Shown here: positions 35,293 to 44,236 of the stretch, piece by piece | How positions within the stretch are numbered: position 1 is the stretch's first letter | Layout: every line of letters starts with the position of its first letter | NCBI GenBank assembly: GCA_050330195.1 | Contig: JBHJOB010000020.1 | Span: 62,001 to 126,000, forward strand | Reading direction: 5' to 3' | Length of the DNA stretch: 64,000 nt | Source of the DNA: JAHQVI01 sp050330195 | GTDB taxonomy: Bacteria; Pseudomonadota; Alphaproteobacteria; Rhizobiales; Rhodomicrobiaceae | Position numbers and translations under genes: made by a program | The notes under the pieces: generated by a model | Database searches by the model: none | Seen by the model: the letters and a program-made list of their open reading frames with translations, nothing else | Told to the model about the DNA's origin: nothing

Positions 35293-37068
35293 ATGTGCGG
35301 AATCTGTGGCGAAATCGCTTTTTCCGACCGATCGGCCGATGCCCAGGCCCTTGCGCGAATGACTGAAGTCATGCAGCCGCGCGGCCCCGACGGAAGCGGT
35401 CAAATCATCCGCAGCCGGATCGGCTTCGGCCACCGGCGTCTCAAGATCATCGACCTGACCGAAAAGGCGGCGCAGCCGATGGTCGATTCCGAGCTGGGGC
35501 TGGAGATCGCCTTCAATGGCTGCATCTACAACTATCCCCAGCTTCGTCAGGAGCTTCAGGGCAAGGGCTACAGTTTTTTCTCAACAGGCGACACGGAAGT
35601 CATCCTCAAGGCTTATCACGCTTGGGGGCCGTCCTGCGTCGAGCGCTTCAACGGCATGTTCGCCTTCGCCATTCATGAGCGCGATTCCGGCCGCGTCATG
35701 CTGGCGCGCGACCGTTTCGGCATCAAGCCACTCTACTTAAGCGAAAGCAATGGCCGCCTGCGCTTTGCGTCCTCGCTGCCCGCCATTCTTGCTGCCGGGG
35801 ACGTCGATACGACCATCGACAAGACGGCGCTTGCCTTTTACATGAGTTTTCATGCCGTCGTGCCGCCGCCCTACACGATCCTCAATGGCGTGCGCAAACT
35901 GCCGCCGGGCACGTACCGGATCATTGAGCCGAACGGGTCATCGACGGAAAAGCGCTACTGGCGGCTCAATTTCGAGCGCGACGCGGCCGATGTCGAGCGG
36001 CCCTTCGACGAATGGCGTGATCTGCTGCTCGACGAGCTGCGCAAGGCCGTGGCGCGGCGCATGGTGGCTGACGTGCCTGTCGGCGTGCTGCTGTCGGGCG
36101 GCGTCGATTCCAGCATCATCGTCGGGTTGCTCTCCGAAGCCGGCCAGCACGGGCTGATGACGTTCTCGGTCGGTTTTGAAGAAGCCAACGGCGAGAAGGG
36201 TGACGAATTTCAGTATTCGGACCTGATCGCGCAGCGTTTCGAGACCAACCACCATCAGATCTTCGTGCCTTCCGACCAGCTCATGAGCGCGCTGCCGGGC
36301 ACGATCGGTGCCATGTCCGAGCCGATGGTCTCCTACGACAATGTCGGCTTTTACCTGCTCTCCAAGGAAGTCTCCAAACACATCAAGGTCGTGCAATCCG
36401 GTCAGGGTGCGGACGAAATCTTCGGCGGCTATCACTGGTATCCCCCGCTCATGTCTTCGAACGATGTCGCAAACGATTATGCGCGCGTCTTCTTCGACCG
36501 TTCTTTCGACAAGCTGAAGGATCATCTCGGCCCGGACTGGCATTCGGACCGCGACGAGGCGCTCAGCTTCGTCAGCGATCATCTCGCCATGCCCGGCGCG
36601 GCAACCCCGGTCGACAAGGCGCTGAGGCTCGATTCGACCGTGATGCTGGTCGACGATCCGGTGAAGCGCGTCGACAACATGACCATGGCGTGCAGTCTTG
36701 AGGCGCGTGTGCCGTTCCTCGATCATGAACTGGCCGAACTGGCGGCGCGTATCCCCCCGGAGCACAAACTGGCGCATGGGGGCAAGGGCGTGCTGAAGGA
36801 AGCGGCGCGTCTCGTCATCCCGCCCGAGGTCATTGACAGGAAGAAGGGCTATTTCCCGGTGCCCGCGCTGAAATACATTCAGGGGCCATATCTGGATATG
36901 GTCCGTGACGCATTGACGTCACAGGCGGCGCGTGAACGGGGCCTCTTCCGCCCCGCCTATCTGGAGCAGCTTTTCGCCGATCCGACAGCGCATATCACGC
37001 CTTTGCGCGGTTCGGAGCTCTGGCAGGTCGCGCTTCTTGAGATGTGGCTCCAGACGCATGGCGTGTAG
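35293..37068 (+). CDS. asnO: N-acetylglutaminylglutamine amidotransferase (asparagine synthase family)
   Basis: A 591-residue class II glutamine amidotransferase: catalytic Cys2 in MCGICGE, glutaminase domain to about 210, then the ATP-pyrophosphatase domain with LLSGGVDSSIIVGL and GQGADEIFGGYHW. It belongs to the trio amidotransferase subgroup (TIGR03104 type), not to AsnB. It amidates N-acetylglutaminylglutamine to NAGGN, a compatible solute of osmotically stressed rhizobia and pseudomonads. The following genes are the expected partners, so the assignment is firm. Confidence 0.95.
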   Translation: MCGICGEIAFSDRSADAQALARMTEVMQPRGPDGSGQIIRSRIGFGHRRLKIIDLTEKAAQPMVDSELGLEIAFNGCIYNYPQLRQELQGKGYSFFSTGDTEVILKAYHAWGPSCVERFNGMFAFAIHERDSGRVMLARDRFGIKPLYLSESNGRLRFASSLPAILAAGDVDTTIDKTALAFYMSFHAVVPPPYTILNGVRKLPPGTYRIIEPNGSSTEKRYWRLNFERDAADVERPFDEWRDLLLDELRKAVARRMVADVPVGVLLSGGVDSSIIVGLLSEAGQHGLMTFSVGFEEANGEKGDEFQYSDLIAQRFETNHHQIFVPSDQLMSALPGTIGAMSEPMVSYDNVGFYLLSKEVSKHIKVVQSGQGADEIFGGYHWYPPLMSSNDVANDYARVFFDRSFDKLKDHLGPDWHSDRDEALSFVSDHLAMPGAATPVDKALRLDSTVMLVDDPVKRVDNMTMACSLEARVPFLDHELAELAARIPPEHKLAHGGKGVLKEAARLVIPPEVIDRKKGYFPVPALKYIQGPYLDMVRDALTSQAARERGLFRPAYLEQLFADPTAHITPLRGSELWQVALLEMWLQTHGV

Positions 37069-37104
37069 CGCTAAAGGCTCAGCCAATCCCAGGGAGGCCC
37101 AGCC

Positions 37105-38922
37105 ATGGGCAAGGACCAGACCTATCGCCGGAAATATGCCAGCCGGCAGCACGCACGGCGTTTGCGCGCGCAGTCGGAGAAGGACATGCACTCCGTCAAC
37201 AGGCTGAAGACGCAAAGCACGCCGAAACCGAATGCGCTGGTGGATTGCGGCTGGGGACGGCTGCTCTTCGGGCACACATTCGACGATCCGAAGAAGTTGA
37301 CCGACGCGCTCGGCGCGGAGGGCTTCGACCGGCGGGATATTGCCTTCTATGTCAGCGATCCGCATGTTCTTCTGGCAGCCGCGCCGCAGGATCTGTTCCT
37401 CGATCCTTCGCATACCTACCGGCTCGATCTGAACCGGCAGATGCCGCCGATGAAGCGGAAAGAGCAGGGCTTCTTCGTGCGCCGTCTCGCCAACAAGCAG
37501 GATGCCGAGCAGGTCAACCGCATCTACATGGCGCGGCAAATGGTACCGGTGCCGCCGGAGTTTTTCTGGACCAACCGGGACAGCCGCTCCGTCACGGTGC
37601 TTGTCGCGGAAGACGATCACTCGGGCGATATCATCGGCACGGTGATGGGCGTCGATCACAGCCGCGCCTTCGACGATCCCGAACGCGGCTCCAGTCTCTG
37701 GTGTCTCGCCGTAGACCCGCAGGCGCGCCACGCCCGCATCGGTGAAGCGCTGTTGCGCAGGCTTGCCGATCACTACCGGGCGCGGAGTTGCAGCTACATG
37801 GATCTGTCGGTGCTCCACGATAATGACCAAGCGATCGCGCTGTATGAAAAGCTCGGTTTCCGGCGCGTGCCGCTCTTTGCCGTCAAGCGCAAGAACCCGA
37901 TCAACGAGCCGTTGTTCATCGGCGAGTCGCCAGCTTCGAAGCTGAACCCATACGCCACGATCATCGTCAACGAAGCGCTTCGGCGCGGGATACATGTGGA
38001 GGTGACCGATGCTGCGGGCGGGTTTTTCCGCCTGATCTACGGCGGACGCAGCGTGCATTGCCGGGAAAGCCTGTCGGAGCTGACCAGCGGCGTTGCCGTC
38101 TCGATCTGCGACGACAAGGCGGTGACGCGCCGCGTGGTCGAGCGTGCCGGCGTTCACGTTCCCCATCAGCTCGATATCAAACCGGGCTCCGCAATGGAAG
38201 ACGAGGAGATTTCCGCGCTTCTGGAGAAATACAAGGCGGTTGTGGTCAAGCCGGCGCGCGGCGAGCAGGGCCGCGGCATTTCCGTCGGCCTCACCAGGCT
38301 GGACGAGGTCAAGGAAGCGATTCGGATTGCGCGGCCGTTTTCGAACCGCGTCATCGTCGAGGAAATGGTGCGAGGGCCGGACCTGCGCATCATCGTCATC
38401 GACTATCGCGTCGTGGCGGCAGCAATCCGTCAGCCGCCTTTCGTCGTCGGCGACGGCGCGGCGACCGTGCGTGCGCTGATCGAGGCGCAGAGCCGGCGGC
38501 GCGAGGCTGCGACACAGGGCGAATCGCGTATTCCGGTCGATGCGGAAACCGAACGGTGCATCGGCCTTGAGGGCTACAGTCTGGACGATATTCTCCCGGC
38601 CGGAGAAGAGCTGCAAACCCGCAAGACCGCCAATCTGCATACCGGCGGCACCATCCATGACGTGACGGACGAATTGCATCCCAAACTTGCCGAAGCGGCC
38701 ATCGCCGCAGCGCGCGCCATCGAAATTCCTGTCGTCGGAATCGATTTCATCGTTTCCTCCCCGCGCGAACAGCGCTATGCCTTTATCGAGGCGAATGAAC
38801 GGCCTGGCCTCGCAAATCACGAGCCGCAACCGACGGCCGAGCGATTCCTGGATCTGCTCTTCCCGCTTTCCATGCCGGCTCCCGTGCGGGCCGTCAGGCA
38901 TCATAGCGAACTTCAAGAATAG
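37105..38922 (+). CDS. ngs: N-acetylglutaminylglutamine synthetase (GNAT + ATP-grasp)
   Basis: A 605-residue two-domain enzyme: a GNAT acetyltransferase (about 110-275, RLANKQDAEQVNRIYMARQM, WCLAVDPQARHARIGEALLR) fused to an ATP-grasp ligase (about 300-600, VVVKPARGEQGRGISVGLT, IVEEMVRGPDLRIIVID, FIEANERPGLANH). This is the TIGR03103-type protein, which acetylates and couples glutamines to N-acetylglutaminylglutamine. AGGGAGG lies 7 bases before the ATG. It is the second gene of the NAGGN operon, 36 bases after asnO. Confidence 0.95.
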   Translation: MGKDQTYRRKYASRQHARRLRAQSEKDMHSVNRLKTQSTPKPNALVDCGWGRLLFGHTFDDPKKLTDALGAEGFDRRDIAFYVSDPHVLLAAAPQDLFLDPSHTYRLDLNRQMPPMKRKEQGFFVRRLANKQDAEQVNRIYMARQMVPVPPEFFWTNRDSRSVTVLVAEDDHSGDIIGTVMGVDHSRAFDDPERGSSLWCLAVDPQARHARIGEALLRRLADHYRARSCSYMDLSVLHDNDQAIALYEKLGFRRVPLFAVKRKNPINEPLFIGESPASKLNPYATIIVNEALRRGIHVEVTDAAGGFFRLIYGGRSVHCRESLSELTSGVAVSICDDKAVTRRVVERAGVHVPHQLDIKPGSAMEDEEISALLEKYKAVVVKPARGEQGRGISVGLTRLDEVKEAIRIARPFSNRVIVEEMVRGPDLRIIVIDYRVVAAAIRQPPFVVGDGAATVRALIEAQSRRREAATQGESRIPVDAETERCIGLEGYSLDDILPAGEELQTRKTANLHTGGTIHDVTDELHPKLAEAAIAAARAIEIPVVGIDFIVSSPREQRYAFIEANERPGLANHEPQPTAERFLDLLFPLSMPAPVRAVRHHSELQE

Positions 38923-38927
38923 GCCCG

Positions 38928-40094
38928 ATGGCGAGACTGCGAATCGACACCGACTACCTCCAGCGCTGCCTGAAGCGGATGCTGTCCGTCCCAAGTCCAA
39001 CCGGCTATACCGACGCCATCGTGCGTGAGACCTGCGCGGAACTGGCCCGGATGGAGATCCCTTTCGAGCTGACGAGGCGCGGCGCGATCCGGGCGGTGGT
39101 GAAGGGGCAGGACCATCGCGGCGCGCGAGCCATCATCGCCCATCTCGACACGCTCGGGGCGCAGGTCAAATATCTCAAGAGCAACGGCCGCCTCGAACTT
39201 GTTCCAATCGGGACCTGGTCGGCGCGTTTCGCGGAAGGCGCACGCTGCACGATCTTTTCCGACTCGGGGAGCTATCGCGGCACCATTCTGCCGCTAAAAT
39301 CGTCCGGCCACACATTCAGCGATGAGGTCGATACCCAGCCCGTCGGCTGGCAGCATGTGGAGCTGCGCATCGACGCACTTTCGCGAAACAAGCGCGAGAC
39401 GGAGCGCCTCGGCATCGAGATCGGCGACCATGTGGCGATCGATCCGCAGCCGGAGTTCCTCGACAATGGCTTCATCGTCTCCCGCCATCTCGACGACAAG
39501 GCAGGCGCCGCCGTGCTGCTCGCGGCGCTGAAAGCCATTCATGACGCCAAGCCGGACCTGCCCGTCGATGTGTACTGGCTGTTCACCATCGCGGAGGAAG
39601 TCGGCATCGGCGCATCGTCGGTCCTGCATGAGGACGTGGCCTCGCTTGTCTCGGTCGACAATGGGACGTCCGCTCCGGGACAGAATTCGTCCGAGTTCGG
39701 CGTAACTGTCGCGATGGCCGATCAGACCGGCCCGTTCGATTACCATCTGACCAAGAAGCTGGTCCGCCTCTGCCAGGAGCATGAGATCCGGTATCAGAAG
39801 GACATCTTCCGCTATTACAAATCGGATTCGGCGGCGGCGGAGGTTGCGGGCCATGATGTGCGCACGGCGCTGATCTGCTTCGGCATCGACTCCTCGCACG
39901 GCTATGAGCGCATTCACATGCATTCGCTGCGCTCGCTGGCCGAGTTGATCACGGCCTATGTCATGAGCAATGTCGATATCCGCCGCGATTTCGAAGATCT
40001 CAGCGGCCTGAGCGGATTTACCACCCAGCCGATGGACAAGGCCCCCGCCGGGGTGCCCGATTCGCGCGTCGACAAGAACGGCGAAGGGCAATAG
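38928..40094 (+). CDS. M42-family hydrolase of the NAGGN operon
   Basis: A 388-residue metallo-aminopeptidase-like enzyme of the TIGR03106 type with the M42 metal site: HLDTLGAQ, DDKAGAAVLLAAL, EEVGIGAS, VDNGTSAPG and a C-terminal His in RIHMHSL. It occurs with asnO and ngs in NAGGN loci; its substrate is unproven, but turnover of a NAGGN-related compound is likely. It starts 5 bases after ngs. Its stop codon overlaps the palindrome at 40092. Confidence 0.93.
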   Translation: MARLRIDTDYLQRCLKRMLSVPSPTGYTDAIVRETCAELARMEIPFELTRRGAIRAVVKGQDHRGARAIIAHLDTLGAQVKYLKSNGRLELVPIGTWSARFAEGARCTIFSDSGSYRGTILPLKSSGHTFSDEVDTQPVGWQHVELRIDALSRNKRETERLGIEIGDHVAIDPQPEFLDNGFIVSRHLDDKAGAAVLLAALKAIHDAKPDLPVDVYWLFTIAEEVGIGASSVLHEDVASLVSVDNGTSAPGQNSSEFGVTVAMADQTGPFDYHLTKKLVRLCQEHEIRYQKDIFRYYKSDSAAAEVAGHDVRTALICFGIDSSHGYERIHMHSLRSLAELITAYVMSNVDIRRDFEDLSGLSGFTTQPMDKAPAGVPDSRVDKNGEGQ

Positions 40095-40110
40095 TTGACT
40101 CCGTCAACTA
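40092..40110. promoter_or_regulatory. Palindromic MarR-type operator before the MarR-GNAT gene
   Basis: Perfect inverted repeat TAGTTGAC-TCC-GTCAACTA. Its first three bases are the stop codon of the M42 gene. It lies 37 bases upstream of the MarR-GNAT start and matches the TTGAC...GTCAA type of MarR sites. Confidence 0.8.
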
Positions 40111-40121
40111 ATTTGGCGAAA

Positions 40122-40140
40122 CTCCTCCGCTCGGGAGGAG
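40122..40140 (+). promoter_or_regulatory. Hairpin enclosing the ribosome-binding site of the MarR-GNAT gene
   Basis: CTCCTCC (40122-40128) can pair perfectly with GGAGGAG (40134-40140) across a five-base loop. GGAGGAG is the Shine-Dalgarno sequence of the gene starting at 40147, so the hairpin would hide it. Confidence 0.55.
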
Positions 40141-40146
40141 AAAGCC

Positions 40147-41103
40147 ATGTGCGCGCAATCATTGACCACGGCATCGGGTTCGTTACGCCACTTCAACCGT
40201 TTCTATACAGCGCAGATCGGTGTGCTGGGCCGGGATCTGCTCGGTAGCGGCCATTCTCTGGCCGAAGCGCGGATTCTTTACGAACTGGCGACGAATGAGG
40301 GAATGACGGCGAGCGATCTTGCCGAAATGCTGTCCATGGATCGCGGCTATCTGAGCCGTGTGCTGAGCCGCTTCGAGCGCGGCGGGCTGATCGAGCGCAA
40401 GCGTTCGCCGGATGATGGCCGTGTGCAGTATCTGGCCCTGACCGGCAAAGGGCGGCAAACTTTCGCAAAGCTCGACGCCCTGTCGCAGACCGCGTCCGAG
40501 AAGATCCTCTCGCCGCTGAACGATGATCAACGCGACAAGCTTCTCGGCGCTCTGAAAGATGTCGAGAGAACGCTGGTTCAAAAACCGACTGACAGCGGGG
40601 TTGCGCTTCGGGACTTTCAAATCGGGGATATGGGGTGGATCGTTCACCGGCAGTCGGTGCTGTACGCGCGCGAATATGGCTGGAACGGCGAGTATGAAGC
40701 GCTGGTTTTCGAGATCATCGCCCGCTTTCTGCGTGCGTTCGAGCCCGCATATGAAAACTGCTGGGTGGCGGAGCGGTCGGGAGAGATTGTCGGTTCGGTG
40801 TTCCTGGTTCGCGAGACGGACAGCATCGCACGGCTGCGCCTGCTCTATGTCGAGCCGTCCGCGCGTGGCATGGGCGTCGGTCGGCGGCTGGTGGATCGGT
40901 GCATCGGCTTTGCGAGAGCAAAGGGCTATGAACGGATCGACCTCTGGACGAACTCGGTGCTGGAGGCCGCCCGCCATATCTACGAAAAGGCGGGCTTTCA
41001 CCTCGTCAGGGAAGAGCAGCATTACAGTTTCGGCAAGGATCTGGTCGGGCAGAACTGGTCGCTGGAGTTGGCTGACACGGACCGCCCGTGGGCCGCTACA
41101 TGA
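40147..41103 (+). CDS. Bifunctional MarR-type regulator / GNAT acetyltransferase
   Basis: A 318-residue protein: MarR winged helix (residues 1-145, GMTASDLAEMLSMDRGYLSR, LIERKRSPDDGRVQYLALT) fused to a GNAT domain (about 150-305, RLRLLYVEPSARGMGVGRRL acetyl-CoA loop). This fusion is widespread, but its substrate is not known. A perfect operator palindrome and a hairpin over its ribosome-binding site lie just upstream, implying autoregulation plus possible translational control. It follows the NAGGN operon but has its own control region. Confidence 0.93.
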   Translation: MCAQSLTTASGSLRHFNRFYTAQIGVLGRDLLGSGHSLAEARILYELATNEGMTASDLAEMLSMDRGYLSRVLSRFERGGLIERKRSPDDGRVQYLALTGKGRQTFAKLDALSQTASEKILSPLNDDQRDKLLGALKDVERTLVQKPTDSGVALRDFQIGDMGWIVHRQSVLYAREYGWNGEYEALVFEIIARFLRAFEPAYENCWVAERSGEIVGSVFLVRETDSIARLRLLYVEPSARGMGVGRRLVDRCIGFARAKGYERIDLWTNSVLEAARHIYEKAGFHLVREEQHYSFGKDLVGQNWSLELADTDRPWAAT

Positions 41104-41110
41104 AGGTCTG

Positions 41111-41146
41111 CTTCAGGGAAAACGACACTCTCCGCTTTCCCTGAAG
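41111..41146. terminator. Hairpin between convergent MarR-GNAT and metY genes
   Basis: An 11-bp perfect inverted repeat: CTTCAGGGAAA (41111-41121), 14-base loop, TTTCCCTGAAG (41136-41146). It lies between two convergent genes. No T-run follows on either strand, so it may need a factor. Confidence 0.55.
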
Positions 41147-41156
41147 ACGAAGCGCA

Positions 41157-42443
41157 TTAAAGCGCCGCGAGCGCCTGCTCCAGATCGGCGATGATGTCGG
41201 CCTTGTCCTCGAGTCCGACCGAGAGCCGCACGACGTCGTCGCCCGCGCCGGCCGCATTGCGCTGCTCCGCGGTGAGTTGACGGTGGGTCGTGGACGCCGG
41301 GTGAATGATCAGGCTGCGCACGTCGCCGATATTGGCCAGGTGCGAGAACAGCTTGACGTTCGAGACGAGCTTGATGCCCGCGTCATAGCCGCCGTTCAAC
41401 CCGAAGGTGAACACCGCGCCCGCCCCTTTCGGGCAGATCTTCTGCGCCAGCGCGTTGTATTTGTTCTCCGCCAGCCCGGCATAATTGACCCAGGCGACTT
41501 CCGGACGCCCTTGCAGCCATTCAGCGACGGCTTGCGTGTTCGAGCAATGCCGTTCCATGCGCAGGCTGAGCGTTTCCGTTCCTGTCAACACGAGGAATGC
41601 ATTCATCGGCGCAATTGCGGGACCGAGATCGCGCAAGGCCAGGACGCGGGCCGCGATGGCGAAGGCGAAATTGCCGAAGGTCTCGCCGAGCACCATGCCG
41701 TGATAGGAAGGGCAGGGGGCCGAAAGCGCGGGATATTTGCCGGATGCCATCCAGTCGAAAGTGCCGCAATCGACGAGCACGCCGCCGACCGAATTGCCGT
41801 GGCCGCCGAGGAACTTCGTCAGCGAATGCACGATGATATCCGCGCCGAACTCTTTCGGGCGGCAGAGATAGGGCGTGGCCAGCGTATTGTCCACGATCAG
41901 CGGAACGCCCGCCTTTTTCGCAATGGCGGAGATTGCCGGAATATCGACGACGATGCCGCCCGGATTGGCGATGGACTCGATGAAGATCGCCTTGGTTTTC
42001 GGCGTGACGGCGGCCTCGAAGCTCGCCGGATCGGTGCTGTCCGCCCAGACGACGTTCCAGTCGAATTTCTTGAAAGCGTGGTTGAACTGGTTGATCGAGC
42101 CGCCATAGAGCTGGCCAGCCGCGATGAATTCGTCGCCCGGCTCCAGCAGCGTGTGGAATACGAGAAGCTGCGCGCCGTGTCCGGATGCCGCCGCGAACGC
42201 CGCCGTGCCGCCTTCGAGCGCCGCGATCCGTCCCTCAAGCGCGGCCTGCGTCGGGTTCATGATGCGGGAATAGATGTTGCCGAAGGTTTCCAGGTTGAAC
42301 AGGGCTGCCGCGTGATCGACATCGTCGAACACATAGGAGGTCGTCTGATAGATCGGGGTGACCCGTGCGCCGGTTGCGGGGTCGGGCTGGGTTCCGGCGT
42401 GGATGGCAAGCGTATCAAAGCCGGGTTCGCGCTCTTGCGTCAT
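41157..42443 (-). CDS. metY: O-acetylhomoserine sulfhydrylase / aminocarboxypropyltransferase
   Basis: A 428-residue PLP enzyme of the Cys/Met-metabolism family making homocysteine from O-acetylhomoserine and sulfide. The start MTQEREPGFDTLAIHAGTQP is standard; 61 codons upstream are unsupported read-through. PLP lysine lies in SLTKFLGGHGNSVGG, and other family motifs are RIMNPTQAALEGRIAALEGG and FIESIANPGG. No SAM riboswitch was seen upstream. Sulfide transfer versus a related gamma-substitution is inferred from the family. Confidence 0.93.
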   Translation of the reverse strand: MTQEREPGFDTLAIHAGTQPDPATGARVTPIYQTTSYVFDDVDHAAALFNLETFGNIYSRIMNPTQAALEGRIAALEGGTAAFAAASGHGAQLLVFHTLLEPGDEFIAAGQLYGGSINQFNHAFKKFDWNVVWADSTDPASFEAAVTPKTKAIFIESIANPGGIVVDIPAISAIAKKAGVPLIVDNTLATPYLCRPKEFGADIIVHSLTKFLGGHGNSVGGVLVDCGTFDWMASGKYPALSAPCPSYHGMVLGETFGNFAFAIAARVLALRDLGPAIAPMNAFLVLTGTETLSLRMERHCSNTQAVAEWLQGRPEVAWVNYAGLAENKYNALAQKICPKGAGAVFTFGLNGGYDAGIKLVSNVKLFSHLANIGDVRSLIIHPASTTHRQLTAEQRNAAGAGDDVVRLSVGLEDKADIIADLEQALAAL

Positions 42444-42526
42444 TCTTGGGGCTCCTCTTAAGGTTTTATTGACTGAAGGAAGCAAGTTCCCCGAAAGGAC
42501 GCAAGAGCTTTGTACTGATGGCGGGT

Positions 42527-43420
42527 TCAGGTCTGAAAGAATTCCGCCGCCCTCTGAATTGCGCGTTCGTCGGTCAGGATCGAGCGATGCCCGGCTTCCA
42601 GCGTTTCCAGCCTTGCGCCCGGCCACAGACTGGCCAGCCTGCTGCCCTCGATTGCTGGCGTTACGCGGTCGTTCAACCCGTGCAGGACGAGCGCGGCGGC
42701 GGTCATTTTCGGTGCGCCGAAGGTTGGATGGACCTCCGCGAAAGGCACGCCCAGCCAGCGCTCGGAGATCTCAACCATTTCGGCCCACACCGTTTCGCTC
42801 ATGCCCATGCCGTTGCGGAAGGCCCGCCAGATGTCATGAAACTGCGACTGAGGCGCCATCATCACGACCTTCTCGATTGACAAGCCGCCGAGCACCGCAC
42901 GGATGAGCCCTGCCGCGCCGAGGGAATGGGTGACGACACCGTGAATCGGCCCGTACTGACCTCTGGCCGCAAGGATTGCGTTGGCGAAATGGATCAGGGA
43001 ACTGAGACTGCCTTCGGAGCGGCCGTGCGCAGGCATGTCGATGGCCATGACGCGAAAACCGCGCGCAACCAGCGGCCCGACGAGATCGATCATCTGCCCG
43101 GCATGTCCCGCCCAACCATGAACCAGAAGGATCACCGGCCCCTCGCCCCATCCATAGGCGGCGATGGTGCGTCCCATGACGGTGAGATTGGCACGGTCTG
43201 CCCCGTCCAGAGCCTTGCGCTGCGCTTCGCTATAGGCAAGCCGCGCCGGGTGAAAGAAGATGCGGCGCCCGATATCGCCCGCCAGCCGGGGTGAAACATG
43301 GCTGACAAGCTGGAAGGGGAGGCGGATGAATGGCGGTATCCGCATCGTAAAAGGACGAACGTTCGTGCTTTTTTGCGGCGGTAAGGCGGCTGTATCCAGA
43401 TCGTACATGTCAGCGCTCAT
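42527..43420 (-). CDS. Alpha/beta-hydrolase
   Basis: A 297-residue hydrolase: VILLVHGWAGH oxyanion region, nucleophile elbow VTHSLGAAG (Ser in THSLG instead of the usual GxSxG), acid in LHGLNDRVTP and catalytic His in LEAGHRS. The N-terminal 65 residues are hydrophobic with a possible membrane-binding helix. Its TetR gene lies just upstream on the same strand, with 22 bases between, and likely regulates it. Substrate unknown; esterase or lipase most probable. Confidence 0.88.
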   Translation of the reverse strand: MSADMYDLDTAALPPQKSTNVRPFTMRIPPFIRLPFQLVSHVSPRLAGDIGRRIFFHPARLAYSEAQRKALDGADRANLTVMGRTIAAYGWGEGPVILLVHGWAGHAGQMIDLVGPLVARGFRVMAIDMPAHGRSEGSLSSLIHFANAILAARGQYGPIHGVVTHSLGAAGLIRAVLGGLSIEKVVMMAPQSQFHDIWRAFRNGMGMSETVWAEMVEISERWLGVPFAEVHPTFGAPKMTAAALVLHGLNDRVTPAIEGSRLASLWPGARLETLEAGHRSILTDERAIQRAAEFFQT

Positions 43421-43442
43421 GAAATGGTGTGGAAGTGAAAGT

Positions 43443-44039
43443 TCAGCCAGTCGCCCGGCTACGTATGATCAGGTCCTCGAAGGCCATCCTGGCATGTTCG
43501 AGGGATTGAGGGGTCTGAACAAATTTGCCGATATGGCTGTAGGCCATCGTGATCCCCTCAAGCTCGAAAGCGAAGCGTACGGGATCGACATCTTGGCGGA
43601 ACTGGCCTTCGTCGATTGCTGTCCGGACAATGCGGGCGATCGTCTCCATGAGGTCGTTCTGCCCTTGGATGAGGCGATCTTTCACCGGCCCTTCACGGTG
43701 GCTGTATTCCTGGCACAGCGCCAGGTAGAAGCAGCCGCCATTGGAACGATGTTCGGCAATCCAATCCAGCTTCCTGTTGAAATAGGTGCGGATGCGCACT
43801 TCGCCGCGCGGCGCGCCGATCGCCGGCCGGATAACATTCTTCGTGAAGCGCTCGATCACTTCCTCGATCACGCTCAGTTGCAGGGCTTCCTTGGATTTGA
43901 AGTGCGCAAACAGGCCGCTTTTCGACAATCCGGTCTCGCCCGCCAGCGTCCCCAGCGAAACCGCTTCCAGGCCGACGTTGCCAGCCATGGTGAAGGCCTT
44001 TTCGATGATGTCTTTGCGCGTGCGCTCGCCCTTGTTCAT
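43443..44039 (-). CDS. TetR-family transcriptional regulator of the alpha/beta-hydrolase
   Basis: A 198-residue TetR protein (HTH: IIEKAFTMAGNVGLEAVSLG...ETGLSKSGLFAHFKSKEALQ) followed by the TetR_C-type helical domain. The ATG at 44039 is preferred to the TTG one codon upstream. It is co-directional with the hydrolase gene at 42527-43420 and probably represses both. A palindrome ACCG-TT-CGGT (44057-44066) lies 17 bases upstream of its start. Confidence 0.88.
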   Translation of the reverse strand: MNKGERTRKDIIEKAFTMAGNVGLEAVSLGTLAGETGLSKSGLFAHFKSKEALQLSVIEEVIERFTKNVIRPAIGAPRGEVRIRTYFNRKLDWIAEHRSNGGCFYLALCQEYSHREGPVKDRLIQGQNDLMETIARIVRTAIDEGQFRQDVDPVRFAFELEGITMAYSHIGKFVQTPQSLEHARMAFEDLIIRSRATG

Positions 44040-44056
44040 CAAACATGAATAGCACG

Positions 44057-44066
44057 ACCGTTCGGT
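44057..44066. promoter_or_regulatory. Short palindrome, possible TetR operator
   Basis: ACCG-TT-CGGT, flanked by A/T-rich sequence, 17 bases upstream of the TetR start. It fits the size of a half to full TetR site and its location fits autoregulation. The repeat is short, so support is moderate. Confidence 0.45.
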
Positions 44067-44201
44067 TTATTCAAGTGCGATTCTCTCCGTCGGCCTGGCT
44101 GACGTCATCACCCTTTTGCGCGGGTTCAACACGTTCCCACTGCGTAGCGACATTGGCATCCCAAGGGAGGGGCGGGGCCAACCAGGGGTGCGCTTGCCTC
44201 C

Positions 44202-44221
44202 TTGACAAGAAAAATTGTCAA
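44202..44221. promoter_or_regulatory. ArsR-type operator overlapping a promoter -35
   Basis: Perfect inverted repeat TTGACAA-N6-TTGTCAA. It contains a consensus -35 hexamer TTGACA (44202-44207). It lies 15 bases before the ArsR start, so the repressor should block its own promoter. Confidence 0.75.
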
Positions 44222-44236
44222 TGTAGATTTGCCGTC

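Noticed and set aside
36919..39000. 693-codon open frame on the minus strand opposite asnO/ngs
   Set aside because: Antisense to two strongly supported NAGGN genes, rich in Arg/His, with no recognisable domain.
41111..41146. Mobile-element terminal repeats at the metY hairpin
   Set aside because: The symmetrical 11-bp arms sit between convergent genes and contain no ORF, which fits a terminator better.
42444..42526. SAM riboswitch upstream of metY
   Set aside because: The expected SAM-II or SAM/SAH elements (for example the GUGAUUU and GCUAAA segments) are absent in the leader.
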